Origin: Rhyzopertha dominica
Lineage: Eukaryota > Arthropoda > Insecta > Coleoptera > Bostrichidae
Length of the DNA: 64,000 nt
Assembly (NCBI GenBank): GCA_025024175.1
Contig: QCXZ01000003.1
Span: 14,171,621-14,235,620, forward strand
Direction: 5' to 3'
The notes under the pieces are model-generated. The model was not told the DNA's origin. It made no database searches and saw only the letters and a program-made list of their open reading frames with translations. Shown piece by piece: positions 44,896 to 55,950 of this stretch (positions are counted from its first letter, which is position 1; every line of letters begins with the position of its first letter). The translations under genes were made by a program, and so were the position numbers.

Positions 44896-47861
44896 AACGT
44901 CTTGCATCTAATGACACAAACAGCATTTGATAAAAATTAAGTTAAAAAAATCTTTTTTTTGCCCATTTTCAAAAAGGGCTTTCTAACCTTCCAAATGAGA
45001 TATTGCTCGACCCATTTTTCCTATTCAAAAATAAGTGTTACATAACAAGACGTCCCTCTCAGAAATTTTACTCGAATTTCTTTTCCATAGGTGAGAAACT
45101 TTATTGTAAATAATTGATAAATAATAAATCCAAAGCAGTAACTTAAACTATATTTTTAGAAGTAATCCTTATACCAGTGAAGTTGATATTGACTCACATT
45201 ATTACCCAAATATGAATATGGCCAATACCTTCTAAATATAAAATTAAGGCATTTTTTATTGANAAAGTTCTTTTGCTTCGACCGTGCTTTGAACCCGAGC
45301 CTCCAGGTTTACACATTGCCTTGAATCTCGATCAAAGGGTATTNTTAATTATAAAATTCATAAGTAGGAACAGGGTTTCTATAAATGATTCGTGCAAAGC
45401 GGGGGGCGTTGCTTTCTGAATTCTTTGTGCCGCCTTTTTGTAACTGCTGCCAAGCTACAATAAGCACGGCGATAGTACTGAAGGTTGCAGATCAAATTAC
45501 AGCCACGAAATTGATGGCTTTATAAAGATTTCCAACAATTTATGGTTCTATTTTTTGTCAAAGGTAAGAAAATACAATAATTATTGGTATTATAGAGTAA
45601 GCTTGTGGTAATCTCTACACTGTTGAAGCTTTGTGTAGTGCAGCTAATGTTACTACCACTTAGTTTGTGAATTTTATCATTGTGGCAGGCTAAAAACATC
45701 TTTCAGTCTATCACAAGTACAATTATTTAACAGGCTTACTGTAGCCACAACCTCACAAATATCATACATAACCTAGAAGTAATGCGAAACCGTGTCTCCC
45801 CACAGCTCCAAAATGTGAGCTTTCTGCAACCTTAAAGTTGATTATCCCACAAAACACTACAGAATATGTTGAAAATACACACTCCCACGCGTATTCTCAT
45901 ATTAAAGTATATCAAATAATTCAAAAATCGACAGATGGCATGTATACGTCAAAGCAATAGTTGTGTTCACCTTCCTGAGACGGCAAATTGATTTAATCGA
46001 TAATTTCCATAAGCGCCCTGGATGCATGAATCATTTATAGAAACCCTGTATAATAAACTACTGACGCACCATCTAATACCAAATTCTATACTTGCAAAAC
46101 TTAACAATTTTATAATTACATTAGTACGGGTAACGAATGAATACTTATATTCAATTATTGTATTTCAGATTTCAGTGTGGACAAATCAGTTTTTCATTTC
46201 CACAAATTATTGTCACTTCAAGGAGCCTGAGGCATCGTAGAATCTAACAAAAGCCATTCTGACAATGTTTTGTGTTGTGTAAGTACTGTAATAGGAAAAC
46301 AAATATGACAAACACCACTACATATACGTAATATACTATTGCTAATTTGTGCGTGCCGTTGAAGAGATTGACTGTAGTAGCACCATCATGTGAAAATTGT
46401 GTTGGAATATTTTTATTATTATTCAAGTCTTTAAATAATATCAATAACAGCAAATTAAAACTGCTCTGAAATATATTCTTTTATCTGTAATCGTACCTAT
46501 TTATTTAGACCCTATTGAACGTATCCTGCATATTTAGGTACATTTGAAACTTTATAATAGGCAAGTACAAGTTGATGAAAATAAATGCACTCTCAGTATC
46601 AAACTGCGATTTGAATTTTGAACGAATGAAAATGCAGCTCTTCAAATAGTCCTAGCAGCAGGAATGGCGTCTGCAAAACAGAGGAGTGCCAATACTTAAT
46701 TTGTGTCGTGAATAAAAAATCAATCTAAAAGCTTTTTCCGTAGTTCGCTTGTGTCTTATTAGTTCATGTTTTCAAGACGTCACAATATCAATAGATATCG
46801 AAAAGTAATAAAATTAAACGGAGAGGTGCTTATCTACATGTCTGACTAATGGAATAAACCGTTTCCACGACGGTTTTACCGACCACATCAGTGTTAAAAC
46901 AAATCGCAATTTGAACTACACCTACGCAAGGTAATAATAGATATCTTACCTACATTTATGGATGTATATGAATATTTCTAACTGTTTGTGACTGAGCGTT
47001 GTAGTGGTTTATTGCGGGAATTCAGAACGCTTTTAGTGTCTTAGTGATATCTATCTTTTTTATGAATTACCTTTATGTAGGTAATTGTAAAAAAATAATT
47101 TTATAATAAAGAACTATATCGGAATAAGTGAAATTATATAATCGGTCTTTCTGTACTTGTCGTTTACTCTTGTGATATTAGGTTTGTGCGCTATACTATC
47201 GTTGAAGTCTCTTACAGCAGTGAGTTCAACGCTAGGCTAGAAACTGTTACAAAGCTTTAATCGCCAATTCCATCTCTTACCATGTAAATCCGGCATTTAA
47301 CTTGAATCGTTCTTATTCCCTGGCGTGTAACCAGAATTATAAAAAATAATTAGGTACCTGTACCTGGTTTGTATACCTAGTTACTAAAGGTTCACACTGT
47401 ATATTAACTTTTATTGGTCTTTCGTAAGAGCGCGACCAGGTTTTAACGATTAATTGTACTTACTTTTATGTGCTTTTAACTTAATACCGAATTCCATTTA
47501 TTATTATCGTCCATGATTTCAGTGTAAACGTCAGTGTTATCTAGACTAAATATATCTAGTTTAGATTTAGGATATATCTAATATAAACGTTATACGACAA
47601 GGCATTTTGTAAATGGTGCTTAAATTGTAAATTAAATACCTATACGTTCACCACAGTTTTCTTATTTATCTGTTTTCAACAGTATTTGCTTGATGGTCAC
47701 ATAACATGCTGATGACTATATCTGCTTGTTCACATGCTTCTGTGGAACTGTAGATATACAAATTGCAGAGCGCGCCAAACTTATCTAAAAGTTATGTTAT
47801 AAAATTCTTTATTTTATTATCAGAAATTTTAATTTTTTACCCCTGCGTGGGTAATAAAGAA
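44896..47861. other. No gene recognised; AT-rich
   Basis: About 3 kb with no coding block or strong repeat I can support. Ns occur at 45263 and 45344. Confidence 0.45.
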
Positions 47862-47876
47862 AACAATATAAGTAAT

Positions 47877-48703
47877 AATTGTACCGTTATTGACAGTTGA
47901 TCTTTGATGTTATTTTAATATATTAGGTTCATGTTTGTTATTACCCACTTGTAAAAATTCAAAATTATTTTTCAAAATTAAAATGTAAAACTCCTATTGA
48001 AAATTTAACAAATGTAGTATATTTATTAAATTGTAGTAACTGCGAATCAGTATATATCGGTCAAACTGCGAGACACTTAATTGACAGGGTTAGAGAACAC
48101 AAAAGAGACATAAAAAATAATGAAACATCCTCTGTAATATTTAACCATTGTTATGAACTTGACCATAAATTTAATTTTAATGATCTAATAGTTTTGGATA
48201 AAGAAATAAATTTAAAGAAACGTCTTTTTTTAGAAATGGCCCATATCAATAGACAAATTCATAGTATTAATAAAAGAAGCGATATTCATAATCTTTCTAA
48301 AATTTACACCTATCTTCTCCATTTTAAACCATTTTCGTCATCATAATTTCCTACATGCACTCTCCAAATTTCTCGTCCTATCTAGATTTCATATTATTGG
48401 TTGTCAGTTTTTTAATTTTGAAAGATATATTAATATTTGTCAAGATTGTTTGCGATTATTAATAGTTTTCAAAATTTAAAATTACCTATAAGTTTAGAGT
48501 TATTTATATAAAGTTAAGACTGCTGTTCAACTTAGACTAATTCCGTTTCTATTGTAAGTATTTTCATGTGGTTTGTTGTTATCTATTTGTAGTTATTTAA
48601 TAAAATATTACAGGCTCAGAAGAAGGAGACAAATGATCTCCGAAAGCTTGGCATGAGATAAAAGGAGTTTTATTTAAAAGACCGAAACCTAATATATTAA
48701 AAT
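47877..48703 (+). mobile_element. Penelope-like retroelement, 5'-truncated copy with target duplication
   Basis: Coding part 47999-48346 reads LNCSNCESVYIGQTARHLID and RVREHKRDIKNN, the second half of the GIY-YIG nuclease, through to a stop after PFSSS. The tail has a stem (GGAGA/TCTCC) then GAAA. A 15-bp direct repeat AACAATATAAGTAAT brackets the copy (47862-47876 and 48704-48718). A 20-bp terminal inverted repeat (AACCTAATATATTAAAATAA at 48686-48705, complement at 47910-47929) lies just inside. Only the last ~115 codons are present. Confidence 0.85.
48617..48645 (+). ncRNA. Degenerate hammerhead-like core in Penelope-like tail
   Basis: CAGAAGA (one change from CTGANGA), a stem GGAGA/TCTCC with loop CAAATGA, then CGAAA. 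It is weaker than the other copies. Confidence 0.25.
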
Positions 48704-48718
48704 AACAATATAAGTAAT

Positions 48719-50062
48719 GTTTAGGTATTTGCCAGTGGTATGACACTTTTTAGTTCGATTCTGGTTATTAAAACCTATTTTTGGAACCTAAGTGTGTATT
48801 AAATGATAAGCATAGATAGATTGTCGATAGATTCTTTCGATGCTTATTCGGATCATTTTCTATAAAGCCGTATTAAATTTTTAAACTCTTAAACGTTTAA
48901 TTTTAATAGTGTAGTGTACTTTATATATAAATTTTGCAGACCATTTATTAATACAGTTTAGCAGTTACATAATTTAAAAATGAATGTTGCATTTTGTTAT
49001 TTGCATTGTTATATGTGCATTTCAGTGACACAAAGATATTTTTGTTGCAAATTGTCATGACAGTCAATTGATTGATTGATTGAATGAATGATTGAATCAT
49101 TGTAAGGTTGGCATTTCTGCCGCTCCCGGATATGCCCCCGGGCCGGCTACGTCTACGCTGGATTGGAGGGGTGACACGCTTGCTGTTAGTGGGTTCCCAC
49201 GTAGCGCATGTTACAGGAGTTTGGGGAGGTTTTCATGGTATCCAACTAGCGGATACCTTTTTATTACTTTTGACTCCGTATGTCAGCATGAGGAGCAGGA
49301 TTACCGATGTGTATATGTTTTTCAAGATGCTCCATTTCGGCTTGTGTTTCTCTACAAATGGTAATATAGCTCTTGTCTCGTTTGTGCGGTTTTTGTCCTC
49401 TCTTTGACTGTTTCTATGCGGTCGAGCTTGCTTGTTATGTAGGATCCCATTGTCATGACAATGTCAAAGCAGTTTTTGAGAAAGCGAGAAAAACTGAAAG
49501 GTACAATTCGTAGTATAAGAAAGTGTTCTGCACTTGGTTTGTCGTCCAAAATGCCCTAAATATATTATTCCCGAAAAAAGCTGTAGAAAAGTATAGATAT
49601 ATTTGACTTCCAATAAAAATTAGATACATAGGCAGAAATTTGTAGAACGTAAAGGTAGATGTGATGACAAAAATTACATCAGTTTAGCTTATAGTTAGCA
49701 ACAGCAAAGTAAGTATAATTTACGATTCCAGAAAAGAACAATAGAAACCGGTTCTAAAAACTTTGATACAATATTAATAAATTTGGATCCAGTCATTCAA
49801 ATAGCCCCGAATGAGTTATACGGGTAATCTATTGGCCAAGCATTTTCTAGTTTTAACTCCATTAACGTCAAAATAATGCTGTTCACCGCTCCGTGTCGTA
49901 ACTTAGCTAAAAACCTTTAAAATTTGCCGACAGGCTGTAAAAACATTTTCGTCGGCCAACAACTGGGTCTAATACTAGACAACTTTTGTTTTTCGAAAAC
50001 TATCATCTGACATTTTCGTTAAATTTTCAATTGACAAAGGAAACCTTTTTCGTCACCTAGGT
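48719..50062. other. No gene recognised; includes a GC-rich patch
   Basis: The 49100-49260 patch is clearly richer in G and C than its flanks, with CCCCCGGGCCGGC near 49134. Overlapping short ORFs there have no domain. It may be a transposon fragment. The rest is AT-rich. Confidence 0.4.
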
Positions 50063-51269
50063 GCGAAATACTTTTATGTTCTAGAACGCCAAAGTCTCCG
50101 CTACCGTACTAGAACCGCTCCCCCCCACATGTCGTTTAATTGTGGTAATATCGGCGGCTGCGCCGGCTAACAGATTGGCGGAAAAACGTCTGAAGCAGTG
50201 CCCTGTATAAGTTTTTGGATGAGGCAAATTAAGATACGTTGCTATTTCTTTTGGCACATTCCTCATTTTGCTGACGCCAACCACTTGGTTAACATATTAT
50301 TGTTTGACATCCTTAACAAAGCTTGTGTAGTAACTGCCGAACGTAACGTATTTGCGGCATATCTTCATTTGGTCTGGACTTGAAATCACATAATATCTCG
50401 GAGTATGAGTTTTGGAATCAGGAATTCTTATAATAATTGAATTTTTGTCTTCCACATCATCTGTCGTTACTTTCAGTAGCTCATCTCTTCTCAAAGCTCC
50501 ACAAACACCAATAATTAAAATGACCTGAAAAGTTGCTCAGAATAAGGTAAGTCAATACATTTATATTAATTTGAATTACATTTTCTAGCAGAAATCTACT
50601 ATAAGGTACCTCTTGTAAAATCTATTAATTTCCTCTTTCGTTAGAATTCTGGACTTTTTTGGACGGTATCCAACTGATTTTCTTTTCAAATATGGTATTA
50701 GTTTCAAAAATTTCCTGATATTTACATTTTTTTTTAGCATTCAGTATACATTTTAGCATTGAAGTACTGACCATAATGTCGAGGGTTTAACTTTATTAAT
50801 TTTATGTTCGAAATATGCCACTAATACCTCTTTGGACACTTTTTGAATTTTCTTTGAACTGCACCACGCTTTAAATTCGTTGTAGGCGATCTCGTACTGT
50901 CTCGACGATTTTTTGGGGATTAATAATTATGAAACAGCACTTTGCGCCGCTTCCAATACTTCTCCTGGAAAATGCTCCGCTTCATTTTCCGACCTCATCT
51001 TCAATTAAATACTCTTTCACACCCTTTAGAATAAGAATAATTACAATATAGTGTAATTCTAAAATTACTTTTTCTGACAAACAATGTTTATTGTTTATTA
51101 GGTTGCTATCGTTATGACAGGCAACACCACAGCACCTAAAATGTCTTGATTCAAACAGTAGTTTAAAGGTTTCAAATATAATTAAATTGTTCTACATACA
51201 ATTATCTCATTTTATTGCAGTTTTCGAAAAAATACTGTTTGTATCTCGAACACGAAATGCTTTTGTGTT
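50063..51269 (-). mobile_element. Crypton-like element remnant with flanking direct repeats
   Basis: An imperfect 18-bp direct repeat brackets a tyrosine-recombinase pseudogene: GCGAAATACTTTTATGTT at 50063-50080 and ACGAAATGCTTTTGTGTT at 51252-51269, 15 of 18 bases alike. Part of an inverted copy of the repeat follows at 51291-51326. Crypton-type elements move by site-specific recombination and can leave short direct repeats, so these are candidate recombination sites. Confidence 0.5.
50081..51000 (-). pseudogene. Crypton-like tyrosine recombinase pseudogene
   Basis: The N-terminal part (from about 51000) reads MRSENEAEHFPGEVLEAAQS, then PKKSSRQYEIAYNEFKAWC, KPSTLWSVL and LKRKSVGYRPKKSRILTKEE. 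That is the SAM-like core-binding domain with in-frame stops. The catalytic part reads RRDELLKVTTDDVED (first Arg), HTPRYYVISS and, after a shift, TGHCFRRFSANLL (the H-x-x-R pair), then IKRHVGG. The final Tyr region is lost (the usual SVAEGYIE reads TVAETLAF). The family is DNA transposons with YR recombinases common in insects. It is broken by several stops and at least one frameshift. Confidence 0.8.
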
Positions 51270-51326
51270 TTTGAATGGATACATATTCTTGAACGCAAAA
51301 GCATCATTTCGCGATCTAGATACAAA
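51238..51326. repeat. Hairpin next to the Crypton-like remnant
   Basis: Arms TTTGTATCTCGAACACGAAA (51238-) and TTTCGCGATCTAGATACAAA (-51326) pair imperfectly over about 35 nt. The left arm contains the direct repeat that flanks the recombinase pseudogene. Confidence 0.6.
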
Positions 51327-53826
51327 AATAACTATTTAAACTTCGTACGAATATCCTTATAAGTAATTAAGGCGTTTGGTATTCTTAGAGTTATTTGTAA
51401 CGTAAGACAGTTGTTAACTTTACAATTATTTACGTGAACTTATGGTTTGTCCTCGTTTAACTTTTCTGATACTGTTTACGGTTCAATATTCCTGCTCGCG
51501 TCGCGCCAACATATTAGCTTTAAACTAAGACAAAACACTTTGGCTAAATACACAAACATGTTTTTTCTATCTCCTGTAGCAGGATAACTTCCGTTAAGAA
51601 AATTTGCTGATTGACTGAAATGAATTACAGTGACGTTCCAACATGGTATAACATTCCTCGAATGAACTGAAGCACGAAGGCACAAACATAATCATTTACG
51701 ATGTGTTACACTTATTGGGCTCCATAAAAGCTTGTCAACATTACCGGAAATTGCGCCAACAATACGGATATGGACAACGGGCTTATCATAAAAACTGAAA
51801 TCTTAAACGTCGCATGTTGGTTAGCAAACAAGAGACACACAAACACGCAGATACGTGTCGTAAAGCCAAGAATTTAAGCCTGGGTGTGTAGTTACAAACC
51901 GTAGATAACGCAGCCAACGTAGGCCCACAACAATGTGTGATAATGGGACAATCAGTCTTCTAGGAATAATGGACACCACGATCGAGGATGCCCGTGGTAG
52001 GTGCTTGAGTGGAGTGTGATATAACGAGGACGCCCAGTCTTCAGCGGGCAATTGATAGATGATAGTTACACCGCACTTACATTACTAATGATTCAGCAAA
52101 CATCGAAATAATTTCAGACGTTCAGGATGTTTCGTAAATTACCGTTTGCGTGCCGCATATTAATGTGGAGGCAGTTCCATTAAATACAAGTCCATGGCAC
52201 AGGTTGTATTTTGCTGGCGTGCCCCATCCGGGCAGAAAATCGCTTCGTATTACTACCTGTGCCTGTGCAGGTAATCAATTATGAAATCTCGTTTATGGTA
52301 ATTTATATATGCATCCGAGCAACCAGAACTAATGCGAATAACTCTGATCCAGTCCCCTGGCGTAACAGATTCGCTCCTATTTGGTTCAATTAGCGACGTG
52401 TTAAACAATACACTGCGCCGTCTATGTAACACCTTAATTTTACTAATCGCTAGTAAACTGCGGCGTAATTTGCCCAGCTTATGATGTATAATCACTTCGA
52501 GTTCAGCGTACACGAGAATTCACGATGGCGAGAACATTTATTGCGATGAAATTTTCCGCTCAAGAACGTTTAAAACATTGTGGCAGAGGTGTACCCAGCT
52601 TTTGTAACTAAATAATGAAGTATTTATTCCATGAATAATCTTCGTGGAGTTTCTGCAAGGAGACTTAAAACATCTTCTGTGAAATAAAGACCCAAATTAT
52701 TTATGTTTTCTATGTACACTGATCATACAAAGCCCCTTTATTACTAATTCAGTTATTAATGAACTTAGTTAGGTGAGGAGCATTCAGTTGCATCGCTCTC
52801 GCGATGAGTTGATACATTTTATTTGGGAGAATACAGATCCGTGATCCATATAATCTATAATGATATCTTACGAAGTACCAAGGGAACATAAATTTCACCT
52901 TAAAAGTTCTACTAATAGGACCACGATTTCTGATTCAGAATTAACACTTATCAAACACTAATGCATTAACCGATGCGCTTTTAGTACAGTTTCAACTTCT
53001 CACGCTAGAAGCATTAGAAATTTAAGCTAGAAGTTCATATAGGTGCTAAAGATACAATTGTAGTAATTTTTACTCTCCAGGGAAAGAGACTCGATGGAGA
53101 ACTAACATTATTAAAACTCAGAATGGCAAATGCCTCCGCATTATGCGTCAAGCCGACCTTCTTAGATTGCCAGTGCACTGCTCTCAAAAATTAACCGACT
53201 ACTTAATATTTTAACCAAATTAAGCTTCATTTAAATAAAATGAAATATATTTAATTGCATTTTTAACAACACACCGGATTTTAGTTCGTGGTGATAATTC
53301 TTTTACTGGATTCCTAAAACATATATTAAATAAATTGACTTTCATAAACGTGAGTTCAGATGGATTTTTAGCCTTTTTTTGTTTTTTTTTTGTATTGATT
53401 GTTAAAATGTAATGTGAATTTAGAAATTTGGAACAAAAGTTAGTTATCACCGAATATATGACAGATTCTGATTTGATTCCATATAACAGTAGTTAGTTGA
53501 ACAATCTTTATAAGAAAAGGTAGAAGAACTGAACTAAGCAGAAATCGTGTTATGACTCATCCTGACCAAAATAGTCTTTTAAAGCTATATCCGCCCTAAG
53601 ACAACGATTCGTAACAACAAGAATGTTGAAGTTACAGCTTCAAAACGCACATGGCATCGATTAAGCTTGGAAACCATTTGACAACAACTTATTTAGAGAA
53701 CGTCATTTCCAAGGGTCAAATATGAGTTCTGGATGAAAATTGTGCAATACACTTGCCTATAATTTTTACTGTATTTACAATTTTGTAAATAAGAGAATTT
53801 TAGGTGTATGTACACACATAATTAAT
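51327..53826. other. No gene recognised; one less AT-rich island
   Basis: 51700-52560 is visibly richer in C and G, with many CpG, and codes for nothing I can support. It could be a conserved regulatory element or old single-copy sequence. The remainder is AT-rich. Confidence 0.4.
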
Positions 53827-53844
53827 CAGCTAAATGTATGGGAA

Positions 53845-53940
53845 ATTGGAAGGGCCCAGAGTTGGCAATCCAGGTCCCGGGGGGGCAGCTGCCTTCCCTT
53901 GCCTCCCCTTCGGTACGCCCATGCATTGTGGCAATAGAGG
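53845..53940. mobile_element. Possible transposon terminus
   Basis: A GC-rich stretch with GGGGGGGCAGCTGCC followed by TTCGGTACGCCCATG resembles the G-run plus TACGCC ends of several insect DNA transposons. There is no partner end and no coding part. Confidence 0.3.
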
Positions 53941-54217
53941 TACGAAGCAAGTGTGTATTAGTACTCAGAGTATGTATATGCCAAGGGCAACATGTCTGTT
54001 AGTAAAGTTAAAATTACTATTTATATCGGAGCTAAGTTAGTAAGGATGTATTTTTTTTATTGTGGAGCCCACTTGGAATGATGATTAAGAAAAGGCTTAG
54101 AGCAATAGGTAATGTTGGACAATACCACCAAGTGAGTGATTTTTGTTGGAATTCAGAGCTGCAAATAGTACATAGACGTTGATAAAACTCCTCTTATTTT
54201 AAGACAGAACTTTTATA

Positions 54218-55507
54218 CGAGGCATGTTTTTTAAGTAAGTACCGTTTTGCGATTCCGCCGCCGCAGCGCTATGGTCGGCGTTCCGCGCATGCGCGCTGGT
54301 TACCTACATCTCTTGTCTACGCACTGACGCCATTACAATTTGATTCTTCGTTGTATACGTTGTTTACTGAGTGTTTAAGATGCTTCCGACAATCGTGAGT
54401 CCCGCCGATTGTGAAGTACGAGCTGTTATACGATTTCTTAGTGCTAAAGGCGTAAAACCGATCGATGAGTGATGGAATGGTAAGGAAATGGGTGAGAGCA
54501 TTTAAAGATGGCCGCACAAATGTGCATGATGAAGAACGGAGTGGGCGTCCTTCGGTAGTTAATGAAGATTTGGTGCAGAAAGTGAACTAAAAGGTGAGAG
54601 AAAACAGACGCTTTACAATTTCGTCATTGTGCGACTGCTTTCCTCAATATTCTCGTAGTGTTTTGTATCGCATTGTGACCGAGAACTTGAATTACCGGAA
54701 ATTGTGTTCACGTTGGGTTCCGAAAATGTTGACGGATTTGCACAAAACCCAACGTTTAGGCAGTGCAGTGACTTTCCTTGAGCGGTACCACAATGAAGGT
54801 GAAGATTTTTTAGACCAAATTGTTACTGGTGACGAAACATGGGTGGCCTACGTCACACCAGAATCGAAACAACAATCCATGGAATGGCGACATTCATCAT
54901 CACCCAAAAAAGTGAAGTTTAAGCAAACAATTTTTGCCCGGAAAATCATGTGCACAGTTTTTTGGGACAGAAAAGGAGTATTGCTAGTGGAGTTTCTGCC
55001 TCGTAATGAGACAATCAATGCAGCGTCTTATTGTAAGACATTGAACAATCTGCGTCGTGCAATCCAGNACAAAAGACGTGGCAAGTTGAGTAAGGGTATC
55101 GTTTTGCTGCATGACAATGCCCGTCCACATGTGGCTAATCGGACCAAAGATCTCCTCAAATCTTTTAAATGGGAAACTCTAGATCATCCTCCNTACAGCC
55201 CTGATCTGGCGCCCAGCGACTACCATTTGTTCCTGCACTTGAAGAAACACCTGGGTGGTCAGCGTCTTCAAGAAGATAACGAAGTCGAAACATTTGTGAT
55301 ACAGTGGTTAACAAGTCAGGCGGCAGAATTTTATGAGGAGGGTATTCAAAAACTGGTGCCACGTTATGACAAGTGCCTCAATATTCACGGAAATTATGTA
55401 GAAAAGTAGATTAAGGTACAGGCTTTCATGTAAGATAAAATTATTGCGATATCTTTGCACGTCTTTTTTTAATTCCAAAACGGTACTTACTTAAAAAACA
55501 TGCCTCG
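54218..55507 (+). mobile_element. mariner transposon, full length but inactive
   Basis: This 1290-bp element has terminal inverted repeats beginning CGAGGCATGTTTTTTAAGTA at the left and its near-perfect complement at the right. TA is duplicated at 54216-54217 and 55508-55509. Length, ends and TA target are classic for mariner. It carries one broken transposase gene (54380-55409). Although the gene is broken, the ends and TA flanks look intact, so the insertion is not very old. Confidence 0.95.
54380..55409 (+). pseudogene. mariner transposase pseudogene
   Basis: It starts MLPTIVSPADCEVRAVIRFL. A frame break and missing codons near 54460-54470 fall inside the first helix-turn-helix, and an in-frame TAA at about 54587 follows LVQKVN. 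The remaining 271 codons are open (54594-55409): the HTH linker, WVPKMLTDLHK, the first catalytic Asp in TGDETWV, the second in HDNARPH and the third in YSPDLAPSDYHLF, which fits the D,D34D mariner signature. The end reads KCLNIHGNYVEK. Ns at 55070 and 55193 hide two codons. The short protein lacks the N-terminal DNA-binding half. Confidence 0.9.
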
Positions 55508-55599
55508 TACATAAGTAACATGAATATTTTGCAGTGACACAACTATAATTATTATTATTATTATTATTTTTGTAACACTTCCATGGTTACCTGCACTTA

Positions 55600-55950
55600 G
55601 GTAACTGCTTGATACTGCACTCCAGAAATATTGGTATTTGCAACAATTTTAATAGAGCTGGAATTGTGCCATACTGCGAATGGAATAATATAATGTTCAG
55701 CGATACATCTTTCTTTTATCTGGATACATACAATGGCCAAAGAAGGGTAATAACCCGCCAAGAGAGATGGGTTACGTTTGGAGAACCAGTACACCGAACT
55801 GTTGGAGTAATGGTTTGTGGAGCAATTACTTGTGGAAACAGACCACTATTAGTGTTTATTCGCGGTAGTATTCTTATACGATACGTTGATGGACTTCAAG
55901 AGGCTATATTTCAACAGGACAATGTCTGTCTATACTTAGAATAATAATGA
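55600..55950 (+). mobile_element. Tc1-like transposase fragment
   Basis: The frame reads WNNIMFSDTSFFYLDTYNGQ, VGVMVCGAITCGNRPLLVFI and, after lost codons, AIFQQDNVC. This is the central DDE region: the FSDE block (here Asp-Thr) and the second Asp in QQDN. The N- and C-terminal parts are gone. It lies 90 bp beyond the mariner copy but belongs to a different family. Confidence 0.8.

Noticed and set aside
45275..45305. tRNA T-arm-like sequence (TTTGAACCCGAGCC)
   Set aside because: No acceptor stem, anticodon arm or D-arm could be drawn around it.
48745..48765. GTTCGATTC resembling a tRNA T-loop
   Set aside because: Flanking bases do not form the T-stem, and no other tRNA parts are present.
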